Source: Agaribacillus aureus
GTDB lineage: Bacteria; Bacteroidota; Bacteroidia; Cytophagales; Cyclobacteriaceae
Length of the DNA stretch: 64,000 nt
NCBI GenBank assembly: GCA_030442055.1
Contig: JAUJEB010000008.1
Location: 248,001 to 312,000, forward strand
Reading direction: 5' to 3'
Below the pieces are notes generated by a model. That model was not told where the DNA came from and searched no databases. It saw only the letters and a list, made by a program, of their open reading frames with translations. Position 1 is the first letter of the stretch; the number at the start of each line of letters is the position of its first letter. This document shows, one piece after another, positions 7,921-15,431 of the stretch. The translations under genes and the position numbers were made by a program.

Positions 7921-9069
7921 TTGATACGCAATCTAAACTCCTATTTCTCACACGCACCCAGTCGTGCCGTTGGCCTTCTCTTTGCTATCAACAGCTTCAT
8001 GTTTGGCAATTGGGCGGCGAGAATTCCCGACGTGAAGGAAAGGCTGCAATTATCCGAAGGGGATCTGGGAATTGCCCTGCTCGGTCTGTCTATCGGGGCG
8101 ATGATCAGTATGCCATTTATGGGTTGGTTGCTCGGCAAACGGGGCGCCGGACAGCTCGCTTATCTTTTTATCATCCTTTATTGTGTGTCGATGGTGGTGC
8201 CGGTGATGGCCCCTTCACTTCTCTGGCTGACGGTTTCCCTGGTGGTGGTAGGCATTACCAATGGGGCTACAGACATAGCCATTAACGCCGCAGCCGCAGC
8301 CGTGGAAAAAAAGTACAACATTTCAATCATGTCTACCAGTCACGGCATGTGGAGTATGGGCAGCATGATTGGCGCAGGTATTGCCGGATACATTGCTCAA
8401 AAAGAAATTAATCAACCATTGCATATGATAGTGGCTGCCAGTGTGATGATATTTGTTTGTATTTCTCAAACCAAAACGCTTTTAAAGATTAAGGATGATC
8501 AGGAAGCCAGCGAAGGCTTTGTACTGCCGAAGGGTCCGATCATAGGATTGGCCCTGATGACATTTTGCATTTTAATCGCGGAGGGTGCCATTGCCGACTG
8601 GAGCGCTGTGTTTATCAAAGGGGCTAAACTCGGCAACAAAATGCAGGCCGGCCTGGGCTATGCCGGGTTTTCACTGGCTATGACCCTGGGCAGGTTTTAC
8701 GGGGACAGCATCATTCCTAAATATAATAAAAGCAGAATTTTGACCACCTGCGGGATGATCGCCGGCCTAGGACTGGTCATGACTATTTCATTTGCAACAC
8801 CGCTCGCAGCCATTGTGGGATTCACACTGGCTGGATTTGGGTTTTCACTGATGATCCCCATTTTATTCAGTGCCGCTGCCAAGGTAAAAGGCATTGCCCC
8901 GGGAACCGGGATTGCCATGGTAGCGACGCTTGGCTATGTTGGTTTTTTGGTAGGGCCTCCCGCCATTGGATTTATTGCGGAAAAGACAAATTTAAATTAC
9001 GGACTGGGATTCATTGTTTTACTGACATTTACCGCGGTATTGCTTTCTTCCTTTGTTAAAACCAGGTAG
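7921..9069 (+). CDS. MFS transporter, YbjJ-like
   Basis: 382 residues with about 12 hydrophobic helices. The N-terminus (AINSFMFGNWAARIPDVKERL, written here in part) and the following SEGDLGIALLGLSIG resemble the YbjJ group of the major facilitator superfamily, often placed beside HAD phosphatases. A Gly-rich loop after helix 2 (GWLLGKRGAG) fits the MFS loop 2-3 motif. The start is a TTG at 7921, 12 bases after the HAD stop; no ATG precedes the first helix. It would move a sugar or related solute across the inner membrane. It is followed after 3 bases by the SemiSWEET gene, so two different carriers are encoded in one operon. Confidence 0.85.
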   Translation: MIRNLNSYFSHAPSRAVGLLFAINSFMFGNWAARIPDVKERLQLSEGDLGIALLGLSIGAMISMPFMGWLLGKRGAGQLAYLFIILYCVSMVVPVMAPSLLWLTVSLVVVGITNGATDIAINAAAAAVEKKYNISIMSTSHGMWSMGSMIGAGIAGYIAQKEINQPLHMIVAASVMIFVCISQTKTLLKIKDDQEASEGFVLPKGPIIGLALMTFCILIAEGAIADWSAVFIKGAKLGNKMQAGLGYAGFSLAMTLGRFYGDSIIPKYNKSRILTTCGMIAGLGLVMTISFATPLAAIVGFTLAGFGFSLMIPILFSAAAKVKGIAPGTGIAMVATLGYVGFLVGPPAIGFIAEKTNLNYGLGFIVLLTFTAVLLSSFVKTR

Positions 9070-9072
9070 CTC

Positions 9073-9327
9073 ATGTATACGGAATTATTAGGTTATATAG
9101 CAGCGATTTGTACTACCGCCGCATTCGTGCCGCAGGTGCTTAAAACGTATAAAACCAAATCAGCGAAAAGTCTTTCCCTGGGAATGTTTTTACTTTTTAC
9201 CGCCGGCATTATATTGTGGTTAATTTACGGTTTTATAATTAATGAATACCCGATCATCGCGGCCAATGTTGTCACCTTAATATTAGCCGGTTTATTGATT
9301 TATTTTAAATTAACTTACAAAAACTGA
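9073..9327 (+). CDS. SemiSWEET sugar transporter (PQ-loop, MtN3 family)
   Basis: 84 residues forming one three-helix bundle, the size of bacterial SemiSWEETs, which work as dimers in the inner membrane. The PQ motif is in AAFVPQVLKTYKTKS at the end of helix 1, followed by the typical SLSLGMF at the start of helix 2 and AANVVTLILA in helix 3. It should allow passive uptake or export of a mono- or disaccharide. It sits 3 bases after the MFS gene, and its stop overlaps the NUDIX start by one base (TGATG), so translation is probably coupled. Confidence 0.9.
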   Translation: MYTELLGYIAAICTTAAFVPQVLKTYKTKSAKSLSLGMFLLFTAGIILWLIYGFIINEYPIIAANVVTLILAGLLIYFKLTYKN

Positions 9328-9950
9328 TGACAGACAAGCACCGGTTCCTGACGTTAACCAAACGCATTCAGGCTCTCGCCCAAGCCGGAATAACCTACAC
9401 TGAAAATCCATATGATATGGAAAGATATCATGAGTTGAGAGATATCAGCGTCGATCTCATGCATTTGATAACCCACGAAAAAATAGAAGTTATCAGGGAT
9501 TTATTTGCCAATCAAACCGGCTATCAAACGCCGATGGTAGATATCAGAGCGGTGGTATTTAAGGATGAAAAGATTTTATTGGTAAAGGAATTGATTGATG
9601 GATGCTGGTCTTTGCCGGGTGGCTGGGGAGATGTTGGCTATACGCCGGGGGAAGTTGCGGCCAAGGAGGTCAAAGAGGAGGCAGGGATCGAAGTCAAGCC
9701 CGTCAGGATCCTGGCGGTGATGGATAAAAAATGCCACGATCATCCGCCGCAGCCGTTTTACGTCTATAAATTGTTTATTCTATGCAAAATTGTTCAAGGC
9801 AATATTCAAAGCGGTATAGAGACATTGGACGTTGGATTTTTTGCCAGAAATGATATCCCCCATTTATCGGTAGACAGAAATATACCTTCGCAGATAGATT
9901 TGATGTTTGAATACCTGCAAAATCCGGAGAAACCAGTTTATTTTGATTAA
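9327..9950 (+). CDS. NUDIX hydrolase with N-terminal NUDIX_N domain
   Basis: 207 residues. Residues 1-65 look like the helical N-terminal domain of ADP-ribose/nucleoside-diphosphate-X hydrolases. The NUDIX box lies at about 99-121: LPGGWGDVGYTPGE then KEVKEEAGI. The metal-binding EE pair (117-118) is present. Two box positions differ from the consensus: Tyr105 where GX5E has Glu, and Lys113 in place of Arg of REUXEE. It probably hydrolyses a sugar nucleotide or ADP-ribose-like substrate and is the fourth gene of the HAD operon. The downstream open stretch at 9907 overlaps the end of this gene and is not used. Confidence 0.88.
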   Translation: MTDKHRFLTLTKRIQALAQAGITYTENPYDMERYHELRDISVDLMHLITHEKIEVIRDLFANQTGYQTPMVDIRAVVFKDEKILLVKELIDGCWSLPGGWGDVGYTPGEVAAKEVKEEAGIEVKPVRILAVMDKKCHDHPPQPFYVYKLFILCKIVQGNIQSGIETLDVGFFARNDIPHLSVDRNIPSQIDLMFEYLQNPEKPVYFD

Positions 9951-10029
9951 AAATTTCAGTTTGATTTCACATCGTAGAGATACATTTATTATCTTGTGGT
10001 TGTTGTATTTCCTAATAATTCGGATAATA

Positions 10030-10527
10030 ATGAAACATCTTAACATAATTCTATTAATAGGTCTGCTAATTTCCTGCTCAGGGGAAAAAAATAATCAAAG
10101 CAACAGCGATGAACAATCAGCCTCCGAAGTTAAGCAGAGCCTGAAATCAGGAATACTGGGTGAATGGAATAACATGTCTATGAAGATAATCATTGAAAGC
10201 TTAAATAAAACCCACCAGGATAGCGTCGTTGAAGTACCGAAAGGTAAATGGGAAACCATATTAAATATCAAACCAATTAAAACGGTTTTTAAAGAGGATG
10301 GCACTTTTACATCGGAATACAGGAATCTGGCCGATTCCATTGTGTCTGTAAGCACGGGCACCTGGTCAGCGGATGGTGATACCTTGTCAATGACCTCAGA
10401 TGGAAACACCGTTAAATATTTTGCCAAAATCACCGATAATCAGGCGGAGTTTAAAGGCTATGTAGACTGGGATCAGGACGGGGAGCAAGATGATCTGTAC
10501 ACAGGCATACAGAAAAAAAACCAATAA
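10030..10527 (+). CDS. Small lipoprotein, lipocalin-like size, function unknown
   Basis: 165 residues from ATG 10030. A further upstream start in the same frame (9907) would place the signal peptide in the middle and overlap the NUDIX gene, so it is rejected. The N-terminus MKHLNIILLIGLLISC is a lipoprotein signal with the lipobox ending at Cys16. A Ser/Asn/Gln-rich linker follows, then alternating beta-like stretches such as GTWSADGDTLSMTSDGNTV, and an Asp-rich end (DWDQDGEQDD) that could bind calcium. The pattern resembles Bacteroidota lipocalin-like/META-type lipoproteins, but no family is recognised with certainty. 79 bases separate it from the NUDIX stop. Confidence 0.7.
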   Translation: MKHLNIILLIGLLISCSGEKNNQSNSDEQSASEVKQSLKSGILGEWNNMSMKIIIESLNKTHQDSVVEVPKGKWETILNIKPIKTVFKEDGTFTSEYRNLADSIVSVSTGTWSADGDTLSMTSDGNTVKYFAKITDNQAEFKGYVDWDQDGEQDDLYTGIQKKNQ

Positions 10528-10665
10528 CCAGGCCTTAGCAAAACCATCTATATAAAGTCAACGTTTATACCCCCATTCACCGGGTGTCACCGCTACAAAC
10601 TTTTCCTTACACCCTGCCATGTTTTGAGGTTTCCGGTGAAAACACCTAATGCCAATCGTCATATG

Positions 10666-10713
10666 CTCATTAATGAGTGATCCCTGTTATAACAGGTTTT
10701 TACGAAATTCGTA
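10666..10713. promoter_or_regulatory. Three consecutive palindromes upstream of the hydrolase-AraC gene
   Basis: Within 48 bases there are three separate inverted repeats: CTCATTAATGAG (10666-10677, perfect), CCTGTTATAACAGG (10683-10696, perfect) and TACGAA-A-TTCGTA (10701-10713, perfect arms). Spacings are 5 and 4 bases. The array ends 15 bases before the ATG at 10729. It has the look of a composite operator region, or of nested RNA hairpins in the leader. The 201-base gap 10528-10728 holds nothing else recognised. Confidence 0.55.
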
Positions 10714-10728
10714 CGAAAACATAGAAAC

Positions 10729-11979
10729 ATGGACTTTCAAATCAAATATGCGAAGTCAGGCCGGTTAAATATCGCCTACCAGGTAATAGGAGAAGGGAAA
10801 GAGACGCTGATAGCTATTAATGGCTGGATATCAAATTTGGAAGAGTGCTGGCATTTGCCGGGATTACCGGAATGGTTAATAGCTTTATCGGCTTCCTGCA
10901 AATTGATAATATTCGACAAGCGGGGTACCGGCCTCTCCGATCGTGTGAATGAAATAGAGCTGCCGTCCCTGGCCCAGCGTATGGAAGACCTGAAGGCCAT
11001 CATGACGCAGGAAAAAATTTCAACTACACACCTGCTGGGGTTTTCGGAAGGAGGCCCGATGGCACTGCAATTTGCAGCAACCTACCCCGAAAAAATCAAG
11101 TCTTTGATCATTTATGGGAGTTATGCCTGTTGGCGACAAATGCCTGACTATGATATAGGGTTGCCTGCCGAAATTCATGAAAAGTCAATAAAAAAAATTG
11201 ATGAACATTGGGGCCAGGCTATCGGACTGCATTTAATGGGACCCAGCGTTTGTCAAAATAAGGTGTACCAAAATGCCTGGGCTTCCTTTTTGCGGAAAAG
11301 CGCCAGTCCGAATACCGCCATTGCACTCTACAAAATGAACAGCGCTATTGACATCAGGACCATTTTACCCAAGATAACGGTTCCGGTGCTGGTGTTGCAT
11401 CGTGAAGGGGATAAACTTATCTCCCCCGCCCTGGGCAAACATATTGCAGACCACATTCCCGGAGCGACATGGTTATTGTTACCGGGCTCGGATCATTTTC
11501 CCTGGCTGGGTAATAGTCGTGACATTGTTAACGCGATACACCAGTTTATGGGACCTGATGACTCGGTCGCAAATGAATATATCCCATCGGCTGCTAACAA
11601 GCATGATACACTGGCTAAAATGGCGCTTAAAACTAAAAAACTTACCGAGGAAGACCTGGATAAGCTGTTTGAAATAAAAACGTTTCTTGCTAGCAACTAT
11701 CTGCAAAACCCCTCGATCAATGATATTAGCAGAGATTTTGGCATTAATACATTTAAGCTTAAGCTTGGCTTTAAATATCTGTTCAAGCTGCCGGTAAAAC
11801 AGTTTTTGCTGGAGCTAAGGTTAAGACATGCCTATCGACTGATCTTAGAGACAGAAAAGCCAGTCGCCGAAGTGGCGGCCATCACTGGTTATCAGCAAAC
11901 AGCCAACTTCTCCAAAGCATTCAGGCAAAAATTTGGTAAAAATCCCAATGCCTTAAGAAGGAGCCAGTTTATCAGTTAA
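10729..11979 (+). CDS. Alpha/beta-hydrolase fused to an AraC-type DNA-binding domain
   Basis: 416 residues. Residues 1-275 are a complete alpha/beta-hydrolase: nucleophile elbow GFSEGG with Ser106, acid Asp228 in REGDKL, and His256 in GSDHF. This type is also found fused to class III adenylate cyclases. Residues about 318-413 are an AraC/XylS helix-turn-helix pair (INDISRDFGIN, EVAAITGYQQTANFSKAFRQ, FGKNP). A hydrolase thus occupies the place of the usual sensory domain, so the protein may bind or cleave its own inducer. The gene stands alone behind three palindromes. Its last 8 bases overlap the convergent SGNH gene. Confidence 0.87.
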   Translation: MDFQIKYAKSGRLNIAYQVIGEGKETLIAINGWISNLEECWHLPGLPEWLIALSASCKLIIFDKRGTGLSDRVNEIELPSLAQRMEDLKAIMTQEKISTTHLLGFSEGGPMALQFAATYPEKIKSLIIYGSYACWRQMPDYDIGLPAEIHEKSIKKIDEHWGQAIGLHLMGPSVCQNKVYQNAWASFLRKSASPNTAIALYKMNSAIDIRTILPKITVPVLVLHREGDKLISPALGKHIADHIPGATWLLLPGSDHFPWLGNSRDIVNAIHQFMGPDDSVANEYIPSAANKHDTLAKMALKTKKLTEEDLDKLFEIKTFLASNYLQNPSINDISRDFGINTFKLKLGFKYLFKLPVKQFLLELRLRHAYRLILETEKPVAEVAAITGYQQTANFSKAFRQKFGKNPNALRRSQFIS

Positions 11980-12721
11980 AATATAACTCCTTAAGCAACC
12001 GGTGTTTGATGGCTTTTTTCCAGATCGCGTAACCCTCTTTGTTGAGATGGGTACCGTCCCACCAAAATAAGTGAACATTTACCTTGCCCTGCTCATCGAA
12101 AAAATAGGGAGTGCATTGAACATATTCTACCAAATCTGTCTCTAGCGCAAAGGTATGTATCAGGTGATTTGCCCTCATTGCCCTGGGCCATACGTCCAAT
12201 CGGGACGAGGTGGGTGTAATGGGTAGATAATACAACCTGGTACCGGGAAGCTTTCCTGCGATGATGCTCCATAATTCCTGGAAATCCTGAAAAACTTCAT
12301 CCGGTGTTTTGTCATTTTTTCTCCCGGAAATATCATTGGTGCCGGCAAATAGTACAATGGCCTTCGGTTGATAGGGAATAATGATCCGGTTGGCAAAGTG
12401 AATAATATCTCTAAGCTTTGCCCCCCCAAACCCTCGTTTAATGATGGGCAAGGGGCTCATATCCTTCTCCAGGTTACGCCAGAATCGAATGCTGGAGCTG
12501 CCAATGAATAATACCGGTTCCTCGGGATGCTTTTGCCGCTGGTCTTCTTTCTCAAATTTTTTGATGGTTGATTCCCATACCAGCGGATCGTCACTTTCCA
12601 ATTTTTCAAACTCGGACGATACCACAAAACCAATAATTATCACCCCTAAAACCAGTAAGGCGCACAAGACAATGATCGATTTAAGCACTAACCTTTTCAT
12701 GTGTTTATAATTAATTTTCAT
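11972..12721 (-). CDS. SGNH/GDSL-family hydrolase, membrane-anchored
   Basis: 249 residues with one N-terminal hydrophobic segment (about 9-32) that should export it or anchor it in the inner membrane. SGNH blocks are visible: FIGSSSIRFW with the nucleophile Ser, GFGGAKLRD, LFAGTNDISG, and DGTHLNKEGY with the Asp-His pair. Such enzymes are esterases acting on acyl or acetyl groups, often of glycans. Start could be residue 1 or Met8. It begins 3 bases after the stop of the probable methyltransferase gene, so both form one operon, and its 3' end overlaps the convergent hydrolase-AraC gene by 8 bases. Confidence 0.88.
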   Translation of the reverse strand: MKINYKHMKRLVLKSIIVLCALLVLGVIIIGFVVSSEFEKLESDDPLVWESTIKKFEKEDQRQKHPEEPVLFIGSSSIRFWRNLEKDMSPLPIIKRGFGGAKLRDIIHFANRIIIPYQPKAIVLFAGTNDISGRKNDKTPDEVFQDFQELWSIIAGKLPGTRLYYLPITPTSSRLDVWPRAMRANHLIHTFALETDLVEYVQCTPYFFDEQGKVNVHLFWWDGTHLNKEGYAIWKKAIKHRLLKELYFN

Positions 12722-12724
12722 TGG

Positions 12725-13531
12725 TCACATGGAACCTCGCATATTATAATCATTGCTCTGTGTGTCGATTAAGTCATGCTTGGTTTCATGCTTTGTTTTT
12801 TGCTTCAATGAGGGAAACGGGATTACTTTGTAGGTGCCTTTTTGATAGTTAATGTATTTCGATCCAAAATCACGGATCAAATCCCTTTCCTCAAATTCAA
12901 TCGCCACATATACATAAATGGTGATGGACACCGCAAATAACAAATGGCCCACCGTCAAATTTGGGGTAATCCAATGTACCATCAGCCAACCTAGATAAAT
13001 TGGGTGTCTGATAATTTTGTATAGCAGGGGTGTTTTGAGCCGATAGTTAAATTCCCTTTTTCCCTTTAAGTAGTACCATGCCTGGCGTAGTCCAAACAAA
13101 TCGAGATGGTCTACCAGAAACGTAGATGAGAGACATACCACCCAACCCAGGCCATATAACGCCCAGATCACATTGCCGGCTACGGAAGACTTGAGATTGA
13201 AAATAACGTAAGGCAAGGGTTCCCAAAACCAAACCAAAAACGCCATTGTAAGGCTTGTCATTAATACATAGGTGCTTCTTTGAGCGGCCTCCGGAATCCA
13301 TCTACTGGTAAGTTTTTTAAATCCTTTTCTGGCCATGCCACTGTGTTGCAGCATAAATAGGAACAAGAGCATAACATCAATAACCAGGGACAATGTTACA
13401 GAAACAGGGGAACCGGAGTTGATAGACTTTGGTACAATCAATTCCGCAAAAAATAAGAAATAATAGGCTGTCATACACAATCCCGCCATATAACAGACGA
13501 TGGAATAAATGAGGATCAAATACTTTTTCAT
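12725..13531 (-). CDS. Probable methanethiol S-methyltransferase (MddA/NnrU/ICMT-type membrane protein)
   Basis: 268 residues with five to six hydrophobic helices. The C-terminal part carries the SAM-binding pattern of isoprenylcysteine methyltransferase-like enzymes: RHPIYLGWL followed by a late EERDLIRDFG. The segment TFLVDHLDLFGLRQAW before it is characteristic of the MddA group, which converts methanethiol to dimethyl sulfide with S-adenosylmethionine; this identification is from memory of the family. The charged tail after residue 245 (KQKTKHETKHD) is unstructured. The gene is first of a two-gene operon with the SGNH hydrolase. It could instead be another phospholipid- or thiol-methylating relative. 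Confidence 0.7.
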   Translation of the reverse strand: MKKYLILIYSIVCYMAGLCMTAYYFLFFAELIVPKSINSGSPVSVTLSLVIDVMLLFLFMLQHSGMARKGFKKLTSRWIPEAAQRSTYVLMTSLTMAFLVWFWEPLPYVIFNLKSSVAGNVIWALYGLGWVVCLSSTFLVDHLDLFGLRQAWYYLKGKREFNYRLKTPLLYKIIRHPIYLGWLMVHWITPNLTVGHLLFAVSITIYVYVAIEFEERDLIRDFGSKYINYQKGTYKVIPFPSLKQKTKHETKHDLIDTQSNDYNMRGSM

Positions 13532-13550
13532 TTTAATAAAAGTTATGTTG

Positions 13551-13566
13551 ACCAGATAAGTCTGGT
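13551..13566. promoter_or_regulatory. Short inverted repeat ACCAGA-TAAG-TCTGGT
   Basis: Perfect 6-base arms around a 4-base loop, followed on the plus strand by TTTA. It lies 20 bases upstream of the methyltransferase start (13531, minus strand) and 172 bases before the FabZ-like gene, so it is more likely a leader hairpin or operator than a terminator of either gene. The rest of the divergent gap 13532-13737 shows nothing recognised. Confidence 0.35.
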
Positions 13567-13737
13567 TTTATAAAAATTGTGGTAGATAAAGCTAGGATTG
13601 TGGCCGTAAAAGGTGTTTAGCCAAAAAGCATTTAGAATTATTGAAAAGGTATTACCTTCATTTTAAAATCAACCTGCCACTTTTATAATGCCTTGGTTTT
13701 TGATTAAATTACATCGATCGTTATTAATCTTCAGGTC

Positions 13738-14157
13738 ATGAATGAAATAGAAAAACTGTTACCGCATCGGGGATCATTTCTGTTTGTTGATAAGATACTT
13801 TCTGTAAGCGAATTGGAAATTGTTGGTACCAAAACATTTGATAGTACCAACTCATTTTTGAGGGGGAGTTTTCCGGACCATCATTATGTACCTGGAATGA
13901 TATTAATTGAATCTATGGCTCAGTGCGGGGGCGCCGGGATTCGAAAGCTGGGACTGGCAGAAGGGGTTTTTGCCCTGGTCAGCATCCAGGGAGCAAAATT
14001 TTTGAAAGGGGTTAATTATGATACACCAGTTACCTACAAAATTCAAAACTTAAAAATTGGAGAAAAGCTGATAAAACAGACCGGTATCATCATCTCTGGG
14101 AATGACATCGTTGCCGAAGCTTCCTGGATGTCAATGAAAATGGAGGTGGCATCCTGA
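13738..14157 (+). CDS. FabZ/FabA-like hotdog protein lacking the canonical catalytic His
   Basis: 139 residues, the size of beta-hydroxyacyl-ACP dehydratase FabZ. The opening IEKLLPHRGSFLFVDKI and the helix ILIESMAQCGG with the Glu partner (Glu58) are clear family marks. The active-site loop, which is normally GHFPxxPxxPG, reads GSFPDHHYVPG, so the catalytic His is Ser44. Two His residues (48, 49) stand four positions on and might substitute. The protein may be an altered dehydratase, a thioesterase-like or a binding hotdog. It is not next to other fatty-acid genes, so the real fabZ is expected elsewhere. It precedes the Gfo/Idh gene by 83 bases. Confidence 0.82.
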   Translation: MNEIEKLLPHRGSFLFVDKILSVSELEIVGTKTFDSTNSFLRGSFPDHHYVPGMILIESMAQCGGAGIRKLGLAEGVFALVSIQGAKFLKGVNYDTPVTYKIQNLKIGEKLIKQTGIIISGNDIVAEASWMSMKMEVAS

Positions 14158-14240
14158 TTTATTGGATTTTGAATTATATAAACCCAAGTAGCCATCCACG
14201 CGTTAACATTACCGTCATTTACTATTCAAAATTTTTAATT

Positions 14241-15353
14241 ATGTCAAGGACTCTTTTTATCATTTTCATATCATTTATCATGCAACCATTGACTATGGAA
14301 TACAGCCATGCCCGGGATCAGCAGGAAAAACCATTGCGGGTTGGTGTCATTGGGTTAGTACATGGACATGTTGGCTGGATATTGGGCCGCGAGGACCGTG
14401 GAGATATCGAGATAGTAGGAATCGTAGAACCCAACCGCTCACTGGCCCAACGTTATGCCAAGAGCTTTGGGTATAGCATGGACCTGGTTTTCGATACAAT
14501 GGAAGAGATGATTGAAAAAAAGAAGCCTGAGGCTGTGACAGCATTCAACACAATTTATGATCATCTGAAGGTGGTGCAGGTATGTGCCCCCAAGGGCATT
14601 CACGTCATGGTAGAAAAACCCCTGGCAGTAAGCCTTGAACACGCAGTGGAAATGGAAAAACTGGCGAAACAGCACAACATCCACCTATTAACAAATTATG
14701 AGACCACCTGGTACGGATCCAACCACTATGCCTATCAAATGGTTCATCAGGAAAAGACTATTGGCAGCCTGCGGAAAATTGTGGTGCATGATGGCCATCC
14801 TGGGCCTAAGGAAATTGGGGTTGGTCAGGAGTTTTTAGAATGGCTCATAGATCCGGTTCAAAATGGCGGCGGGGCGCTTACGGACTTTGGTTGCTATGGT
14901 GCCAATCTGGTGACCTGGCTGATGGAAGGGCAAAAACCTATTTCTGTAACAGCCATTACCCAGCAATTCAAGCCGGAGATTTATCCAAGAGTTGATGATG
15001 AGGCTACGATTATCCTCACCTATCCTAAAACCCAGGGAATCATACAGGCTTCCTGGAATTGGCCTGTCAGCAGAAAGGATATTGAAATTTATGGTACCAA
15101 AGGTTATATTCAGAACCGGAATCACAAAGATATGCGCATAAGATTAACCGGGCAGGACGAAGAGCAACATCATGAAGCACAGCCCCTTTCCAAACCCATA
15201 GATGATCCATTTGCCTATCTGGTGTCCGTAGTAAGAGGCGCTGCGATTCCCCGGTATGATCTATCATCGCTGGAAAATAACATGCTGGTAATGGAAATAC
15301 TGGAAGCCGCCAAACTTTCGGCCAGGACAGGGAAAACGATTTTGCTGGAGTAA
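14241..15353 (+). CDS. Exported Gfo/Idh/MocA-family oxidoreductase
   Basis: 370 residues from ATG 14241; an in-frame start at 14169 would add a non-signal extension and is less likely. Residues 1-25 look like an export signal (MSRTLFIIFISFIM, then SHARDQ). The Rossmann NAD(P) fold starts at RVGVIGLVHGH; the second conserved block is VEKPLAV with the catalytic-type Lys; the third is DFGCYGANLVTWL. These proteins oxidise or reduce sugars and related compounds with bound or free NAD(P). Secreted members are common in Bacteroidota and are usually of unknown substrate. The nucleotidyltransferase gene follows after 78 bases. Confidence 0.85.
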   Translation: MSRTLFIIFISFIMQPLTMEYSHARDQQEKPLRVGVIGLVHGHVGWILGREDRGDIEIVGIVEPNRSLAQRYAKSFGYSMDLVFDTMEEMIEKKKPEAVTAFNTIYDHLKVVQVCAPKGIHVMVEKPLAVSLEHAVEMEKLAKQHNIHLLTNYETTWYGSNHYAYQMVHQEKTIGSLRKIVVHDGHPGPKEIGVGQEFLEWLIDPVQNGGGALTDFGCYGANLVTWLMEGQKPISVTAITQQFKPEIYPRVDDEATIILTYPKTQGIIQASWNWPVSRKDIEIYGTKGYIQNRNHKDMRIRLTGQDEEQHHEAQPLSKPIDDPFAYLVSVVRGAAIPRYDLSSLENNMLVMEILEAAKLSARTGKTILLE

Positions 15354-15431
15354 AATCCAGTACAGACAAGATTTTTTTCAATCCCCACCGATCTGACCAA
15401 CCATTGGCCATTATCTGAAATAAATTAGGAA

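Noticed and set aside
8010-8285. A 91-codon plus-strand frame inside the MFS gene
   Set aside because: Arg/Gly-rich translation typical of a shifted frame, overlapping a clear transporter gene.
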